DNA of 55,464 nt from assembly GCA_964500895.1 (NCBI GenBank), contig CAZCQP010000015.1, positions 1 through 55,464 of the forward strand, read 5' to 3'. Position 1 is the first letter of the stretch, and each line of letters begins with the position of its first letter. A program made the translations under genes and the position numbers. The stretch is from CAZCQP01 sp964500895 (lineage in GTDB: Bacteria; Bacillota; Clostridia; Lachnospirales; JAISER01). The notes beneath the pieces are model-generated. The model did no database searches and was not told the DNA's origin. It saw only the letters and a list, made by a program, of their open reading frames with translations. Below are positions 40,774 through 49,623 of this stretch, piece by piece.

Positions 40774-42267
40774 TTAATACAAAGTTTTTAGGTTATCAAA
40801 AGAACCGCGTAATTGGGTGTACAAATCCCTGTAAATGCCGTAAGATTTTTGATAAATGGCCGTGTTTTCCGGGTTGGGGGTGTAATGGTCGGCCTTGCCT
40901 AGGCAGCGGTGTATGTCTTCCCAGCTTTCAAACACACCGGCCGCCATGCCGGCTAAAAAGGCCACACCCATGGCTGAACCGGGGTGGGAAGCATAAGAGC
41001 GGATGGGGCTGCCTATAACGTCTGCCGCAATCTGGCACCAAAACTTGCTTTTAGCACCCCCGTTGGTGGCTATGATTTGCCGGGGTGTGTATCCCATGCC
41101 TTCAATGACTTGAATGTGATGTTTAAAGCCATAAATGACTGCTTCTAAAATGGCACGGAAAATATGGGCTTTTGTATGGGATAATGTAAGCCCGAACATG
41201 ACACCCCGGGCAGAAGGGTCGAAGATGGGGGTTTTTTCCCCAAGGAAATAAGGCAAAATGATGAGGCCATCGCTGGCGGCAGGGACTTGGGATGCCTTTG
41301 CATCCAGCTCTTTAAATACGTTGGGGGCTTCTGCGTTTAAAATGTCTGCAATAAACCACTTCACCAAAGAGCCGCTGGCGGCCATGCAGCCGTTTAATAA
41401 GTAGCGTTCGGGCACGATGTGATAGTCAAAAAACAATTGCTTGCCGGCTTGAATGTTTTCAATGCAGTACAAAATATCCCCCGCACCGCCGAACTTGATG
41501 AGCAAGTCCCCTTCGTTGATGATACCGGCTGCCAGGGTGGAAGCCACATGGTCGGCGCTTCCGGCTATAACCGGAATACCGGCGGGAAGGCCCAGCTCCG
41601 GCATGGCTAAGGTGTGGCCCACGATGTGGATGGAGGGGTTCACCGTTGGGAACCAGTCCGGGTTGAAGCCGAATTGCTCAAATTGTTCAGAAAGCCACTG
41701 GCGGGTGTGGATGTTTAGTAAACCGCTTTCCACTGCCCAGTTCATTTCCAGCGATTTCACCCCGGTTAATTTGTACACGATATAGTCGTAAGAGCCCATC
41801 ACACATGCGACATTGGCCCAAACTTCCGGCTCGTTTTCTTTCACCCAGAGCATCCGGGGTAGCACGTGTTGTTGGTTGGTGTAACCCCCGGTTTTGGCGA
41901 ACAGGTCTTCCTGGTTCAGTGCGGCGGCTACAGCGTCGATCTGGGTGGTGGCCCTGGCATCGTTTTGCTGGATGGTGTTGCGCAAGGGATTTCCGGCGTT
42001 ATCTAAAAGCACAATGGCGGGCACCATGCCGCTAACGCCGATGGATTTTATGTAAGGGACAACTTCGGGGGCTCTGGCCAGCAAGTCCTTAATGCAAGCT
42101 TGGGTGTTGGCCCACCAAATGTTGGCATCTTCTTCTGCCCAGTTGGGGTGCAGGGACAATAAGTTGTGGCTGGCGGTGGCTTCTTCAATGATGTGGCCTT
42201 GTTGAGAAAGTAAAATGGCTTTTACAGAAGTGGTGCCAATGTCTATGCCCAAAACAACAGGTTCCAT
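40774..42267 (-). CDS. FGGY-family carbohydrate kinase
   Basis: A 497-residue sugar or polyol kinase. The N-terminal ATPase fold has VLGIDIGTTSVKAILLSQQG; the middle has LLIKFGGAGDILYCIENI and the FGGY signature region is IFRAILEAVIYGFKHHIQVIEGMGYTPRQIIATNGGAKSKFWCQIAADVIGSPI-like, seen as short blocks FGGA, GGAKSKFWCQIAAD and GAAFLAG-type AMGVAFLAG. It resembles xylulokinase but the substrate is not fixed. The start is ATG 42267, 7 nt after AAGGAG. It is the first gene of the operon, next to the promoter and repeat array. Confidence 0.9.
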   Translation of the reverse strand: MEPVVLGIDIGTTSVKAILLSQQGHIIEEATASHNLLSLHPNWAEEDANIWWANTQACIKDLLARAPEVVPYIKSIGVSGMVPAIVLLDNAGNPLRNTIQQNDARATTQIDAVAAALNQEDLFAKTGGYTNQQHVLPRMLWVKENEPEVWANVACVMGSYDYIVYKLTGVKSLEMNWAVESGLLNIHTRQWLSEQFEQFGFNPDWFPTVNPSIHIVGHTLAMPELGLPAGIPVIAGSADHVASTLAAGIINEGDLLIKFGGAGDILYCIENIQAGKQLFFDYHIVPERYLLNGCMAASGSLVKWFIADILNAEAPNVFKELDAKASQVPAASDGLIILPYFLGEKTPIFDPSARGVMFGLTLSHTKAHIFRAILEAVIYGFKHHIQVIEGMGYTPRQIIATNGGAKSKFWCQIAADVIGSPIRSYASHPGSAMGVAFLAGMAAGVFESWEDIHRCLGKADHYTPNPENTAIYQKSYGIYRDLYTQLRGSFDNLKTLY

Positions 42268-42286
42268 AAGCATTCTCCTTCAAAAA

Positions 42287-42326
42287 ATGAGCAAATGTGA
42301 ACAGAAGTGAATCAATATGAAACAAT
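42287..42326. promoter_or_regulatory. Four tandem 10-bp repeats, probable DeoR operator
   Basis: ATGAGCAAAT, GTGAACAGAA, GTGAATCAAT and ATGAAACAAT follow one another without gaps at 42287, 42297, 42307 and 42317, consensus RTGAANCAAT. One repeat per helical turn places all copies on one DNA face. The array runs from the -10 box of the FGGY promoter through the transcript start to 20 bp before the kinase ATG. DeoR proteins bind tandem hexamer/decamer repeats of this sort. Confidence 0.75.
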
Positions 42327-42353
42327 AATAAATGTAAAAAATGCAGTTGTCAA
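42325..42353 (-). promoter_or_regulatory. Promoter of the FGGY/BtpA carbohydrate operon
   Basis: Minus-strand TTGACA (42348-42353), 17-bp spacer, TATTAT (42325-42330). The start would be near 42318, giving a leader of about 50 nt to ATG 42267. The -10 box touches the last tandem repeat. Confidence 0.88.
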
Positions 42354-42386
42354 TACTTTATTCGTGTAAATTATACAACACAAGCT

Positions 42387-42419
42387 AAAAGCGCCGAATG
42401 GGGAAATTCCGGCGCTTTT
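42387..42419 (-). terminator. Terminator of the dnaG-to-metallophosphoesterase run
   Basis: AAAAGCGCCG (42387-42396) pairs with CGGCGCTTTT (42410-42419). On the minus strand it follows the metallophosphoesterase stop by a few bases and ends with TTTTAG; it separates that gene from the carbohydrate operon promoter. Confidence 0.85.
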
Positions 42420-42423
42420 GTAA

Positions 42424-43254
42424 TTAGCCTTCATGACAGACATTTATAACCGTAATCTCGGGAAGGTTCCAAAACCGAAAAGGAAAGTGGGTGGCCCCAA
42501 TGCCCCGGGATATGTACAGGGGGCAGCCCTTTTCCCAATGCCAACCATTGCCGTAAGCAGGCAAAAAGCCTTGCTGGGGGGCGTAGAGGGTGGGGCAGAA
42601 AGGCAGACGCAACTGCCCCCCGTGGGTATGCCCGGCCAAGGTTAAGTCCGGCGAGAAGGGGGCAATGCGCTTAAAAAGCTGGGGCTGGTGTAGCAACACA
42701 ACATTGAAACTGCCGGGATTCATCCTGCTGGGCAAATGGTTAAAGCCGCTGTAGTGGCGGCCTTCCCAGAAGAAATGGTCCCGCAAGCCCAGAAAGGTGC
42801 AGTCCATGCCATTGATGGTCTGGTGCAGGGCTTGGTTGTACAGGGGGTGAATGCCTATGCTTTCCAGCTGTGGTTTGAGCACTTTGGAATAATACATGTC
42901 GTGGTTGCCTTCCACAAAAAACACAGGCATACGGGTGGCCAGGGATTGTAAGCCGGGCAGGTGAGGAGCCAATTCATCCGGGGTGTTCACAAACAAATCC
43001 CCAGTAATGACGGCCACGTCAGCATCAAGCTTTTGTACTTCCTGCCAGATGTCCACATGCATGTGGTGTGGGGAGCGGCTGTGTAAGTCCGACAAATGCA
43101 AAATGCGCAGGTTATGGCCTTTGGGTATTTTGGAAGAAGCCAAAGAAACCGTTACCACCCGGGACCAGCGCTGGGACAAATAGGCAATGCCCCCGCCCAG
43201 CGCCGCCCCCAGGCCTAAGGCGCTGGGAATGACCGTTTTCCAGTTCAACCTCAT
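42424..43254 (-). CDS. Calcineurin-like metallophosphoesterase, membrane-anchored
   Basis: A 276-residue YkuE/YaeI-type phosphoesterase. An N-terminal hydrophobic segment (about 8-26) is followed by the dimetal motifs LHLSDLHS, ITGDLF, VEGNHDM and LAGHTHGGQLRLP. YkuE-like enzymes act at the envelope, some on lipid precursors such as UDP-diacylglucosamine analogues; the substrate here is unknown. ATG 43254 overlaps the stop of the preceding gene (ATGA). It is the final gene before the terminator. Confidence 0.88.
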   Translation of the reverse strand: MRLNWKTVIPSALGLGAALGGGIAYLSQRWSRVVTVSLASSKIPKGHNLRILHLSDLHSRSPHHMHVDIWQEVQKLDADVAVITGDLFVNTPDELAPHLPGLQSLATRMPVFFVEGNHDMYYSKVLKPQLESIGIHPLYNQALHQTINGMDCTFLGLRDHFFWEGRHYSGFNHLPSRMNPGSFNVVLLHQPQLFKRIAPFSPDLTLAGHTHGGQLRLPFCPTLYAPQQGFLPAYGNGWHWEKGCPLYISRGIGATHFPFRFWNLPEITVINVCHEG

Positions 43255-44906
43255 GATTCAAAACAACTGCCGCCAATAAATTCCCGCAAAATGGAGTTGG
43301 AAGGCACTTGTTCGCTGCTGGCCCCCAGGAAGCTATCCAGAAACTTAATAAGCCGCTGGGCCTCGGTGTACTGCCCGTGGCTGCGAGGAATGCGGTACAA
43401 AAGGGCTTCGGCATACTGCTTGATGACGCACATTTCATAAATCATGGCAGAGTTGAACAAAGCATCCGCCTGGTTTTGGTAGGGGAAAATGTAGGCGCTT
43501 TCCCCATGGAGCACCGAAGGCCACATGCCAATGGTGTCGGCAGAGTCTGTGCCTCGGTGCCGGTGGTCCCGCACAATGCGGCGCAAAAGCCGGGTGTCTG
43601 TGGTGGAAATGTGGTTGTGGTCGTCCAAATTCAGCTGGGTAAGGGCGCTGATGAATATTTTAAACTTGTCTTTTTTGGCGATGCGCTCGGACACTTTGTC
43701 GTTCAAGCCGTGAATGCCTTCCATGACAATCACGTCCCCAGGTGCCAGGGTGATGGTGCGGCCTTTGTATTCCCGGGTACCGGTGACAAAGTTGAAGTGG
43801 GGAATTTCCACCGTTTCCCCTTCCATCAGCCGCTGTAAATCCTTGTTAATCTGGGGCACATCAATGGCTTCCAGGCACTCGAAGTCTGGGTTGCCAAAAG
43901 CGTCTTTAGGGGATTTGTCCCGGTCGCCGTAATAATCGTCCAGGGAAATGAGGTGTGGCCGCATACCGTTCACCCGCAGCTGAATGCACAGCCGCTTGGC
44001 AAAGGTGGTTTTCCCAGAGGATGACGGCCCGGCAATGAGCACCAGCGTTTTGCCTTGCTCGCAAATGCTGTCTGCAATGCTGGCAATCTTCTTTTCGTGA
44101 AGGGCCTCACAAATACGCATGACGTCTTGAATGCCGCTTTGGCAGATGATGCTGTTTAATGAGCCTACCGTATCAATCTTTAAAATGCGGGCCCATTGGG
44201 CGGATTCTCTAAAGATTTTGGATATGTTTTCAATGGATTTAAGCTCTAAGAAAGTCAAGGGGTTTAAGGAACTGGGGAATTGGAGCATAAAACCATTACC
44301 GCTTTTGTGCAGCTTAAAGGCGCTTACATAGCCTAAATGGGGGGCCATAGGGCCGTAGAAGTAGTCGTAAAATTCGCCCACCTTGTAAAAGTTTACGTTG
44401 GACGTGGGGCGGTAGCGCAGCATGTTGGCTTTGTCGTGCATGTGTTGGGCTTCCATAATGGCAATGGCTTGTTCAAGGGGAAGGGCGTGTTTTTCAATGG
44501 GGGTGTCTACTTCGGCCAGCCGGGTCATGGCAGATTCCAGCTGGGCAAGCAGGTCGTCGGTCACGTCGAAACCTTCACTGGCAATTTCACAGAAATAGTT
44601 CTTGTTAATGGCGTGTTCCACCACAATGCGCACATCTTTACCCAGCACTTCCTGTGCGGCGGTCAGCATGAGAAACACGGCGGTGCGCTGGTACGTGCGG
44701 AAGCCGTTAGGGTCTGAAATATCTACAAAAGTGACGTTGCAGTCCCGGGTTAGGGGCACAAACAATTCTTGCAGGGCGTTGTCTACCTTGGCCAGCAAAA
44801 TAGGGCTTGCAAACTGCCCCGCATAGCTTTTAGATAGCTCCAACAACGTGGTGCCTTCTGGCAATTGCATGGGTTCGCCGCCCATGACGGAAACTTGAAT
44901 GGACAT
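43251..44906 (-). CDS. TGS-domain uridine-kinase-like nucleoside kinase
   Basis: A 551-residue protein common in Clostridia. It joins a TGS-like N-terminus (about 1-65, VMGGEPMQLPEGTTLLELSKSY), a threonyl-tRNA-synthetase-like SAD region (about 75-200, with HALPLEQAIAIMEAQ) and a C-terminal P-loop kinase (about 285-490) with Walker A GPSSSGKTTFAKRL, SLDDYYGDRDKSPKDAFG and VMEGIHGLND as in uridine kinase. The domain mix resembles synthetase editing parts fused to a phosphoribulokinase/uridine kinase module. Its cell role is unclear. ATG 44906 follows GAGGTGAT, 20 bp beyond nif3. Confidence 0.88.
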   Translation of the reverse strand: MSIQVSVMGGEPMQLPEGTTLLELSKSYAGQFASPILLAKVDNALQELFVPLTRDCNVTFVDISDPNGFRTYQRTAVFLMLTAAQEVLGKDVRIVVEHAINKNYFCEIASEGFDVTDDLLAQLESAMTRLAEVDTPIEKHALPLEQAIAIMEAQHMHDKANMLRYRPTSNVNFYKVGEFYDYFYGPMAPHLGYVSAFKLHKSGNGFMLQFPSSLNPLTFLELKSIENISKIFRESAQWARILKIDTVGSLNSIICQSGIQDVMRICEALHEKKIASIADSICEQGKTLVLIAGPSSSGKTTFAKRLCIQLRVNGMRPHLISLDDYYGDRDKSPKDAFGNPDFECLEAIDVPQINKDLQRLMEGETVEIPHFNFVTGTREYKGRTITLAPGDVIVMEGIHGLNDKVSERIAKKDKFKIFISALTQLNLDDHNHISTTDTRLLRRIVRDHRHRGTDSADTIGMWPSVLHGESAYIFPYQNQADALFNSAMIYEMCVIKQYAEALLYRIPRSHGQYTEAQRLIKFLDSFLGASSEQVPSNSILREFIGGSCFES

Positions 44907-44925
44907 GGTATCACCTCAAGTGTTT

Positions 44926-45750
44926 TTATATCATCTTAAACATCCGTCCGTCCGTTTGTGACGGTGTGAACCGGATTTGTTCCGATGAAAAGCCTTTTTG
45001 AGCAAAATAATGGGTTAAAGTACTGCACAGGGCAGGGGTTACAATCACTTCCGTATGGTAGTGGGTGGCATCCACCAGACACAACCCCAAATCTAACGCC
45101 GCCTGGGCATTGTGGTGGGTCACATCCCCGGTGACGTAAACATCACAGCCCTGACGGGCAGCCAGGTTAAAAAAGCGTTCGTTGCCACTTGCGCCTGTAC
45201 ACAGCCCCACCCGCTGTACCAAAGCATCTTCTTGCCCGGTAATGGTCACATGGTCTGCCTGTAAGGCTTGCTTCACCAGTAAGCCAAACTGGGTCAACGT
45301 CATGGGCTGGGGCAAGTTGCCCACACGGCCGCAGCCAAAGGGGTAATCCGGGCTGGCTGGGGGCTCGAGGCTTTCTTTGTTTAAAAGCCCTAGCAAGTTA
45401 AAAAGGGTGTCGTTGGTGCCCCCTTCTGCCACGTCCAAGTTGGTGTGGGCGGCGTAAACGGCAATGCCGTGGGTGATGAGCTTTAACAGTCGCTTGCCGG
45501 CAGGGGTGGCATCATTGATGGCTTTGATGCCTTTAAAAATCATGGGGTGGTGGCATACTATCATGTCCGCACCCATGGCCACCGCTTCTTCTACCACGCT
45601 GTCCAACACGTCCAGGGCCACCAGTACATGGGCACACTTTTGGCTGCAGTAACCCACTAAAAACCCTGGGTTATCCCAATCTTCCGCCAATGCAGGGGGG
45701 GCCAGACAAGTCAGCGCTTCCGCCACATCTTGGCAAGTAGGGTGGGTCAT
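44926..45750 (-). CDS. Nif3-like dinuclear metal-centre protein
   Basis: A 274-residue member of the NIF3/YqfO/GTP cyclohydrolase I type 2 family. Metal-binding elements seen are VCHHPMIFKGIKAIN, YAAHTNLDVAEGGTND and VDATHYHTEV near the end. The short form lacks the central CutA-like insert of YqfO. The function is unresolved; a link to tRNA methylation has been proposed for the trmK-nif3 pair from gene order. ATG 45750 has AAAGGAG 9 nt upstream; ATG 45756 overlaps the trmK stop but is too close. Confidence 0.9.
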   Translation of the reverse strand: MTHPTCQDVAEALTCLAPPALAEDWDNPGFLVGYCSQKCAHVLVALDVLDSVVEEAVAMGADMIVCHHPMIFKGIKAINDATPAGKRLLKLITHGIAVYAAHTNLDVAEGGTNDTLFNLLGLLNKESLEPPASPDYPFGCGRVGNLPQPMTLTQFGLLVKQALQADHVTITGQEDALVQRVGLCTGASGNERFFNLAARQGCDVYVTGDVTHHNAQAALDLGLCLVDATHYHTEVIVTPALCSTLTHYFAQKGFSSEQIRFTPSQTDGRMFKMI

Positions 45751-45755
45751 GGTCA

Positions 45756-46454
45756 TCACTCCTTTTGGGCTAATATTTCACGGTACATTTGGGCTAAGGC
45801 TTGCAATTCTTCAAGCCGGGTTTTGGCGGCTTCTGTGGCGTGGTTGGGGTTGATACCCGCCATCACAGCCTCTGCACCGTCCAACCGGTACTGCACAAAG
45901 TCTAAAAATACAGGTGGCCTTGTTTCCAACAACCGGCGGCCTAGAAGCCGTTCTTTTGCATTATAAGGCGGCTCTATGCCTTTTTGGCAGTTTAAGAAGA
46001 TGTAATACTGGTCGTCTTCAAGCACCATGGCTTCTTCGGTTATGGTAAAACCCATGGCCAGCACCCCTTCCCGCACTTCCGGCACATGGGTGTGGGGGGA
46101 AAGCACCAGTTGTGTAAAGCCCTGAGTGATTTCCGGGTTTTCTTTTAAAATGTCTAACATAAGCAATCCACCCATGCCTGCCAGCACGGCGCCGTCTGCT
46201 TCACCGGGGGACAGGGGCTGAAAGCCGGAGCCCAGCCGGGTTTCAATGGCCTTTTCAAGCCCAGCAGCGGCAATGTTTTCCTTGGCACGTTGCAGGGGCT
46301 TGGGGTTGACGTCACAGGCTAGCGCTTTTTTGGCGTAACCCCGTTCAAGGGCGGCAATGGGTATGTAGCCATGGTCTGTGCCGATGTCTGCTAAAGTTTG
46401 GCAGCGTACCATGTTTGCAATCATGTTTAAGCGTTGGGATAATTCAATATGCAT
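45756..46454 (-). CDS. trmK: tRNA (adenine-22-N1)-methyltransferase
   Basis: A 232-residue class I SAM-dependent methyltransferase. LSQRLNMIANMVRCQTLADIGTDHGYIPI holds the SAM-binding GTDHG motif, followed by DVNPKPLQRAKENI and GMGGLLMLDIL (NPPY-like position). It matches TrmK, which methylates A22 of tRNA. The start is set at ATG 46454 because codons further upstream lie in the 46468-46502 hairpin. It is between sigA and nif3, the classic Firmicutes order. Confidence 0.92.
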   Translation of the reverse strand: MHIELSQRLNMIANMVRCQTLADIGTDHGYIPIAALERGYAKKALACDVNPKPLQRAKENIAAAGLEKAIETRLGSGFQPLSPGEADGAVLAGMGGLLMLDILKENPEITQGFTQLVLSPHTHVPEVREGVLAMGFTITEEAMVLEDDQYYIFLNCQKGIEPPYNAKERLLGRRLLETRPPVFLDFVQYRLDGAEAVMAGINPNHATEAAKTRLEELQALAQMYREILAQKE

Positions 46455-46467
46455 GGATATAAACCTG

Positions 46468-46502
46468 AACAGGCTGATGAACATTTACTTCATCAGCCTG
46501 TT
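46468..46502. terminator. 14-bp hairpin between sigA and trmK
   Basis: AACAGGCTGATGAA (46468-46481) and TTCATCAGCCTGTT (46489-46502) pair perfectly with a 7-nt loop. On the plus strand the stem is followed by a T-rich run, on the minus strand only by CAGGTTTA. It may be a partial terminator or stability element reducing trmK and downstream expression relative to sigA. Confidence 0.65.
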
Positions 46503-46508
46503 TCCTTT

Positions 46509-47591
46509 TTAATCTAAATAGTCTTTAAGTTTCTTGCTTCGGCTGGGGTGGCGCAGCTTTCTTAAAGCCTTGGCCTCAATCTGCCGGATGCGTTCTCTGG
46601 TTACCTGAAACTCCCGGCCCACTTCTTCCAGCGTCCGTGCCCGACCATCGTCCAAACCGAAACGCAGGCGCAACACCTTTTCTTCACGGTCTGTTAATGT
46701 GTCCAGCACGTTAATGAGCTGTTCTTTTAACAAGGTGAAGGCGGCGGCTTCTGCCGGGGCCATGATGTCGTCGTCTGGAATAAAGTCGCCCAAGTGGCTG
46801 TCTTCTTCCTCGCCGATGGGGGTTTCCAAGGAAACCGGTTCTTGTGCAATTTTCATAATCTCCCGCACTTTTTCCACGGGCATTTGCATTTCTTTGGCCA
46901 TTTCATCGGCCGTGGGGTCTCTCCCGTACTCTTGCAGCAACTGGCGGGAAACCCGAATGAGCTTGTTAATGGTTTCCACCATATGCACGGGAATACGAAT
47001 GGTTCTGGCTTGGTCTGCAATGGCCCGGGTTATGGCCTGGCGAATCCACCAAGTGGCGTAGGTGCTAAATTTGTAGCCTTTGCGGTAATCGAACTTTTCC
47101 ACGGCTTTAATGAGGCCTAAGTTGCCTTCTTGAATAAGATCCAAAAACAACATACCCCGGCCCACATAACGCTTGGCAATGCTAACCACCAACCGCAAGT
47201 TGGCCTCTGCCAAACGGCGTTTGGCCATTTCGTCACCCAGCTCCATTTTTTGCGCCAGCACAATTTCTTCTTCGGCGGACAACAGGGGAACTTTACCAAT
47301 TTCTTTTAAGTACATGCGCACGTGGTCATCGGTGTTGATGGTGCCCTCTAAAGCTGCCACGTCAATTTCCTTTTCCACTTCCGCTGTTTCTTCAATTTCC
47401 ATGCTGTCCATGACGTCAATGCCTTGAGACTCTAAATGTTCATACACCTTTTCGATGACATCCGGGTCAAGCTCTAAATCGCCTAAGAAATCCATTATTT
47501 CTTTGTATTCCAGCACATTTTTTTTCTTTTTGCCCAGAGCGATTAACTCACGTATCCGGGTAAGAAACACGTTTTCATCTATGGACTTCAA
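46509..47591 (-). CDS. rpoD: RNA polymerase primary sigma factor SigA
   Basis: The housekeeping sigma factor, 360 residues, of the short Gram-positive type. Region 1.1 is at the N-terminus, region 1.2/2 begins VRMYLKEIGKVPLLSAEEE, region 2 has LFLDLIQEGNLGLIKAVEKFDYRKGYKFSTYATWWIRQAI (core and -10 binding, named here by its known blocks), region 3 is GRDPTADEMAKEM, and region 4 ends with EEVGREFQVTRERIRQIEAKALRKLRHP. The start is taken as TTG 47591, 6 nt after GGAAGGA; ATG 47609 overlaps that site and has none of its own. It lies 71 bp after dnaG. Confidence 0.95.
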   Translation of the reverse strand: MKSIDENVFLTRIRELIALGKKKKNVLEYKEIMDFLGDLELDPDVIEKVYEHLESQGIDVMDSMEIEETAEVEKEIDVAALEGTINTDDHVRMYLKEIGKVPLLSAEEEIVLAQKMELGDEMAKRRLAEANLRLVVSIAKRYVGRGMLFLDLIQEGNLGLIKAVEKFDYRKGYKFSTYATWWIRQAITRAIADQARTIRIPVHMVETINKLIRVSRQLLQEYGRDPTADEMAKEMQMPVEKVREIMKIAQEPVSLETPIGEEEDSHLGDFIPDDDIMAPAEAAAFTLLKEQLINVLDTLTDREEKVLRLRFGLDDGRARTLEEVGREFQVTRERIRQIEAKALRKLRHPSRSKKLKDYLD

Positions 47592-47613
47592 GACAATCCT
47601 TCCCTTCATGCGC

Positions 47614-47653
47614 TATTACGTCAAACGCCGTAATCACGGCACTTGGCGTAATA
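47614..47653. other. Inverted repeat between dnaG and rpoD
   Basis: TATTACG (47614-47620) and CGTAATA (47647-47653) are inverted copies; inside lie further short complementary stretches (CGCCG, CGGC, GGCG). This may be an mRNA processing or regulatory hairpin in the dnaG-rpoD gap, as processing sites are known there in other bacteria. Confidence 0.4.
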
Positions 47654-47662
47654 TATCCTATT

Positions 47663-49447
47663 TTAACCATCTGATAGTGATATATACAGTTTTTCTGTAT
47701 TTCTTTTATAATCCATAAGGCCGGGAACCGCAGAAACATCGCCTTTTTCTGTGCAGAGGGCCAGCTGCTTTTCTGCATACGCCCATTTCACCCGCCGCAA
47801 AAGGTCGTTAACCACCTTTTCCAGAGAAAATTCCTCATGGGCTTGGGGCAGTGAAAGGTAAAATACCTGAGACACCTTTTCCTGTGCTTCCACCGTGTCG
47901 AACTGGCTAATGAGGGAAGCGGGGAAGGGGGGCTCGTTGGCATCGCTGGCTGCGTAAAGCAGGCTTAATAGCGGGCCGTAAGTGTCGTCGTCCACTTCCT
48001 CTGGGGTTAAGTGGGGGCGTACACGGCTTAACAGGGCAGCGTTGGTGGCCATAAGCCCCAAAAGGTTCTTTTTGGCTTCCAACACCCCTTTTTCTGCCGT
48101 TAAGGGCTTGCCCACGTAGGCCACACCGGCTTTATGTTGGTTGTTCACTTTTTTCAAGGCGGTTAAACGATCCACATCGCCTAACACAGCCTCTGGGGAG
48201 ATGCCCACTTTGTCTGCAATGGTTTTGGCATACACTTCCTGGGCAGACCGGCTGTCTAGTGTGGCCAACAGTGCCGCAACCTCTAGGGTAAACTTCACTT
48301 TTTCTTCCGGGTTCTCTAAATTGTAGCGTTTTCTGGCATCATCAACTTGAAAGACAATGTGCGGTTGTGCCGTTGAAATCAAATGGGCCATGGCCTCATT
48401 GCCAAACCTTTGAATGTATTCGTCCGGGTCTTTGGCCTCAGTTAAAGACAGCACCGCAACTTCCAGCCCCGCAGCCACCAAAATGGGAATGGAGCGCAAG
48501 GCCGCTTTAATACCAGCTGTGTCTCCGTCCAGCATTAAAATGACTTTCTTTGCACCGCTTTTAGAAAGCCTTTCTGCATGGTTGCTGTTTAAGGCAGTGC
48601 CCAAAGCCGCCACCGTCTGCTTAAACCCGGCTTGGTGCATGGCCAGCACGTCCATATAGCCTTCCACCAAAATGAAAGAAGTCGTCCCGGTTTTTCGGGC
48701 CAGATGAAGGCCGTACAAATGCTGGCTTTTCTTAAACAAAGGGGTGTCTGGGGAATTTAAGTATTTGGGTTCACCTTCATCTAAAATGCGGCCGCCAAAA
48801 GCAATGACCTTCCCCCCCACATCAAAAATGGGGAACATGAGTCGCTTGGAAAACCGCGGGTAAAAACCACCGCCGGATTTGCTGGGCAAAATAAGCCCAG
48901 ACTGCACAATGGCATCCTGGTCGTAGCCTGCTTCGGTTAAATGCATATACAGGCTGTCTTTGTGGCCATCGGCATAGCCCAGCCCAAATCGCCGGCAAAT
49001 GGCCGCAGACATACCACGCCGCTCTAAATACATAGCAGCCGGGCCCTCCGGTTCTTTTTGCAGGGTGTCATAAAAAAAGCGTGCAGCCGTTTTATGTATG
49101 TCTAAAAGCGTTTCCCGCAAACGAGACGCCTTTAACCCTTGGGGGGAAGTGTCCAGCTCCGGCAGACGATAGCCGCTGCGGTCGGACAACATCCGCAGGG
49201 CATCTAAGAAGCCCATGTTTTCCATCTTCATTACAAAAGTGATGGCATTGCCGGTAGCTCCGCAGCCGAAGCAGCGAAAAGTCTGCTTTAACGGGCTGAC
49301 GGAAAAAGAAGGCGTTTTTTCATTATGAAACGGGCATAAACCAAAGTAGGAGCCCCCTTTTTGTTTCAGCGGTACATAAGAGGACACCAGCTCCACCATG
49401 TCGGTACTGGCGCAAACCTCCACCGGCACATGATCGGGATACCGCAT
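47663..49447 (-). CDS. dnaG: DNA primase
   Basis: Primase of 594 residues that makes RNA primers at the replication fork. The N-terminal CHC2-type zinc finger has CPFHNEKTPSFSVSPLKQTFRCFGCG, the TOPRIM core has LVEGYMDVLAMHQAGF and LMLDGDTAG, and a C-terminal helicase-interacting region follows (about 430-594). The start is ATG 49447, 9 nt after AAGGGAG; the TTG at 49456 abuts the site. It heads the dnaG-rpoD-trmK-nif3 block, a clostridial version of the macromolecular synthesis operon without rpsU. Confidence 0.96.
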   Translation of the reverse strand: MRYPDHVPVEVCASTDMVELVSSYVPLKQKGGSYFGLCPFHNEKTPSFSVSPLKQTFRCFGCGATGNAITFVMKMENMGFLDALRMLSDRSGYRLPELDTSPQGLKASRLRETLLDIHKTAARFFYDTLQKEPEGPAAMYLERRGMSAAICRRFGLGYADGHKDSLYMHLTEAGYDQDAIVQSGLILPSKSGGGFYPRFSKRLMFPIFDVGGKVIAFGGRILDEGEPKYLNSPDTPLFKKSQHLYGLHLARKTGTTSFILVEGYMDVLAMHQAGFKQTVAALGTALNSNHAERLSKSGAKKVILMLDGDTAGIKAALRSIPILVAAGLEVAVLSLTEAKDPDEYIQRFGNEAMAHLISTAQPHIVFQVDDARKRYNLENPEEKVKFTLEVAALLATLDSRSAQEVYAKTIADKVGISPEAVLGDVDRLTALKKVNNQHKAGVAYVGKPLTAEKGVLEAKKNLLGLMATNAALLSRVRPHLTPEEVDDDTYGPLLSLLYAASDANEPPFPASLISQFDTVEAQEKVSQVFYLSLPQAHEEFSLEKVVNDLLRRVKWAYAEKQLALCTEKGDVSAVPGLMDYKRNTEKLYISLSDG

Positions 49448-49623
49448 ACAATCCAACTCCCTTAATAAGGCTTATTCGACATCAAATTTCAAAACCCTTT
49501 TCAAAATTTAAGAAGTGTGCCTTGTAATATTTGTAAAATAGTTGAATGCCTGATGGTATGTGCAGACACCCTTGCAGCTTGTTTCTCATACAATGAAGAC
49601 AAAAGACAACCAAACAAAACCTC

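Noticed and set aside
42287..42326. The four 10-bp repeats as a small CRISPR or slippage repeat
   Set aside because: There are no spacers, the copies differ at several positions, and the location on a promoter fits an operator better.
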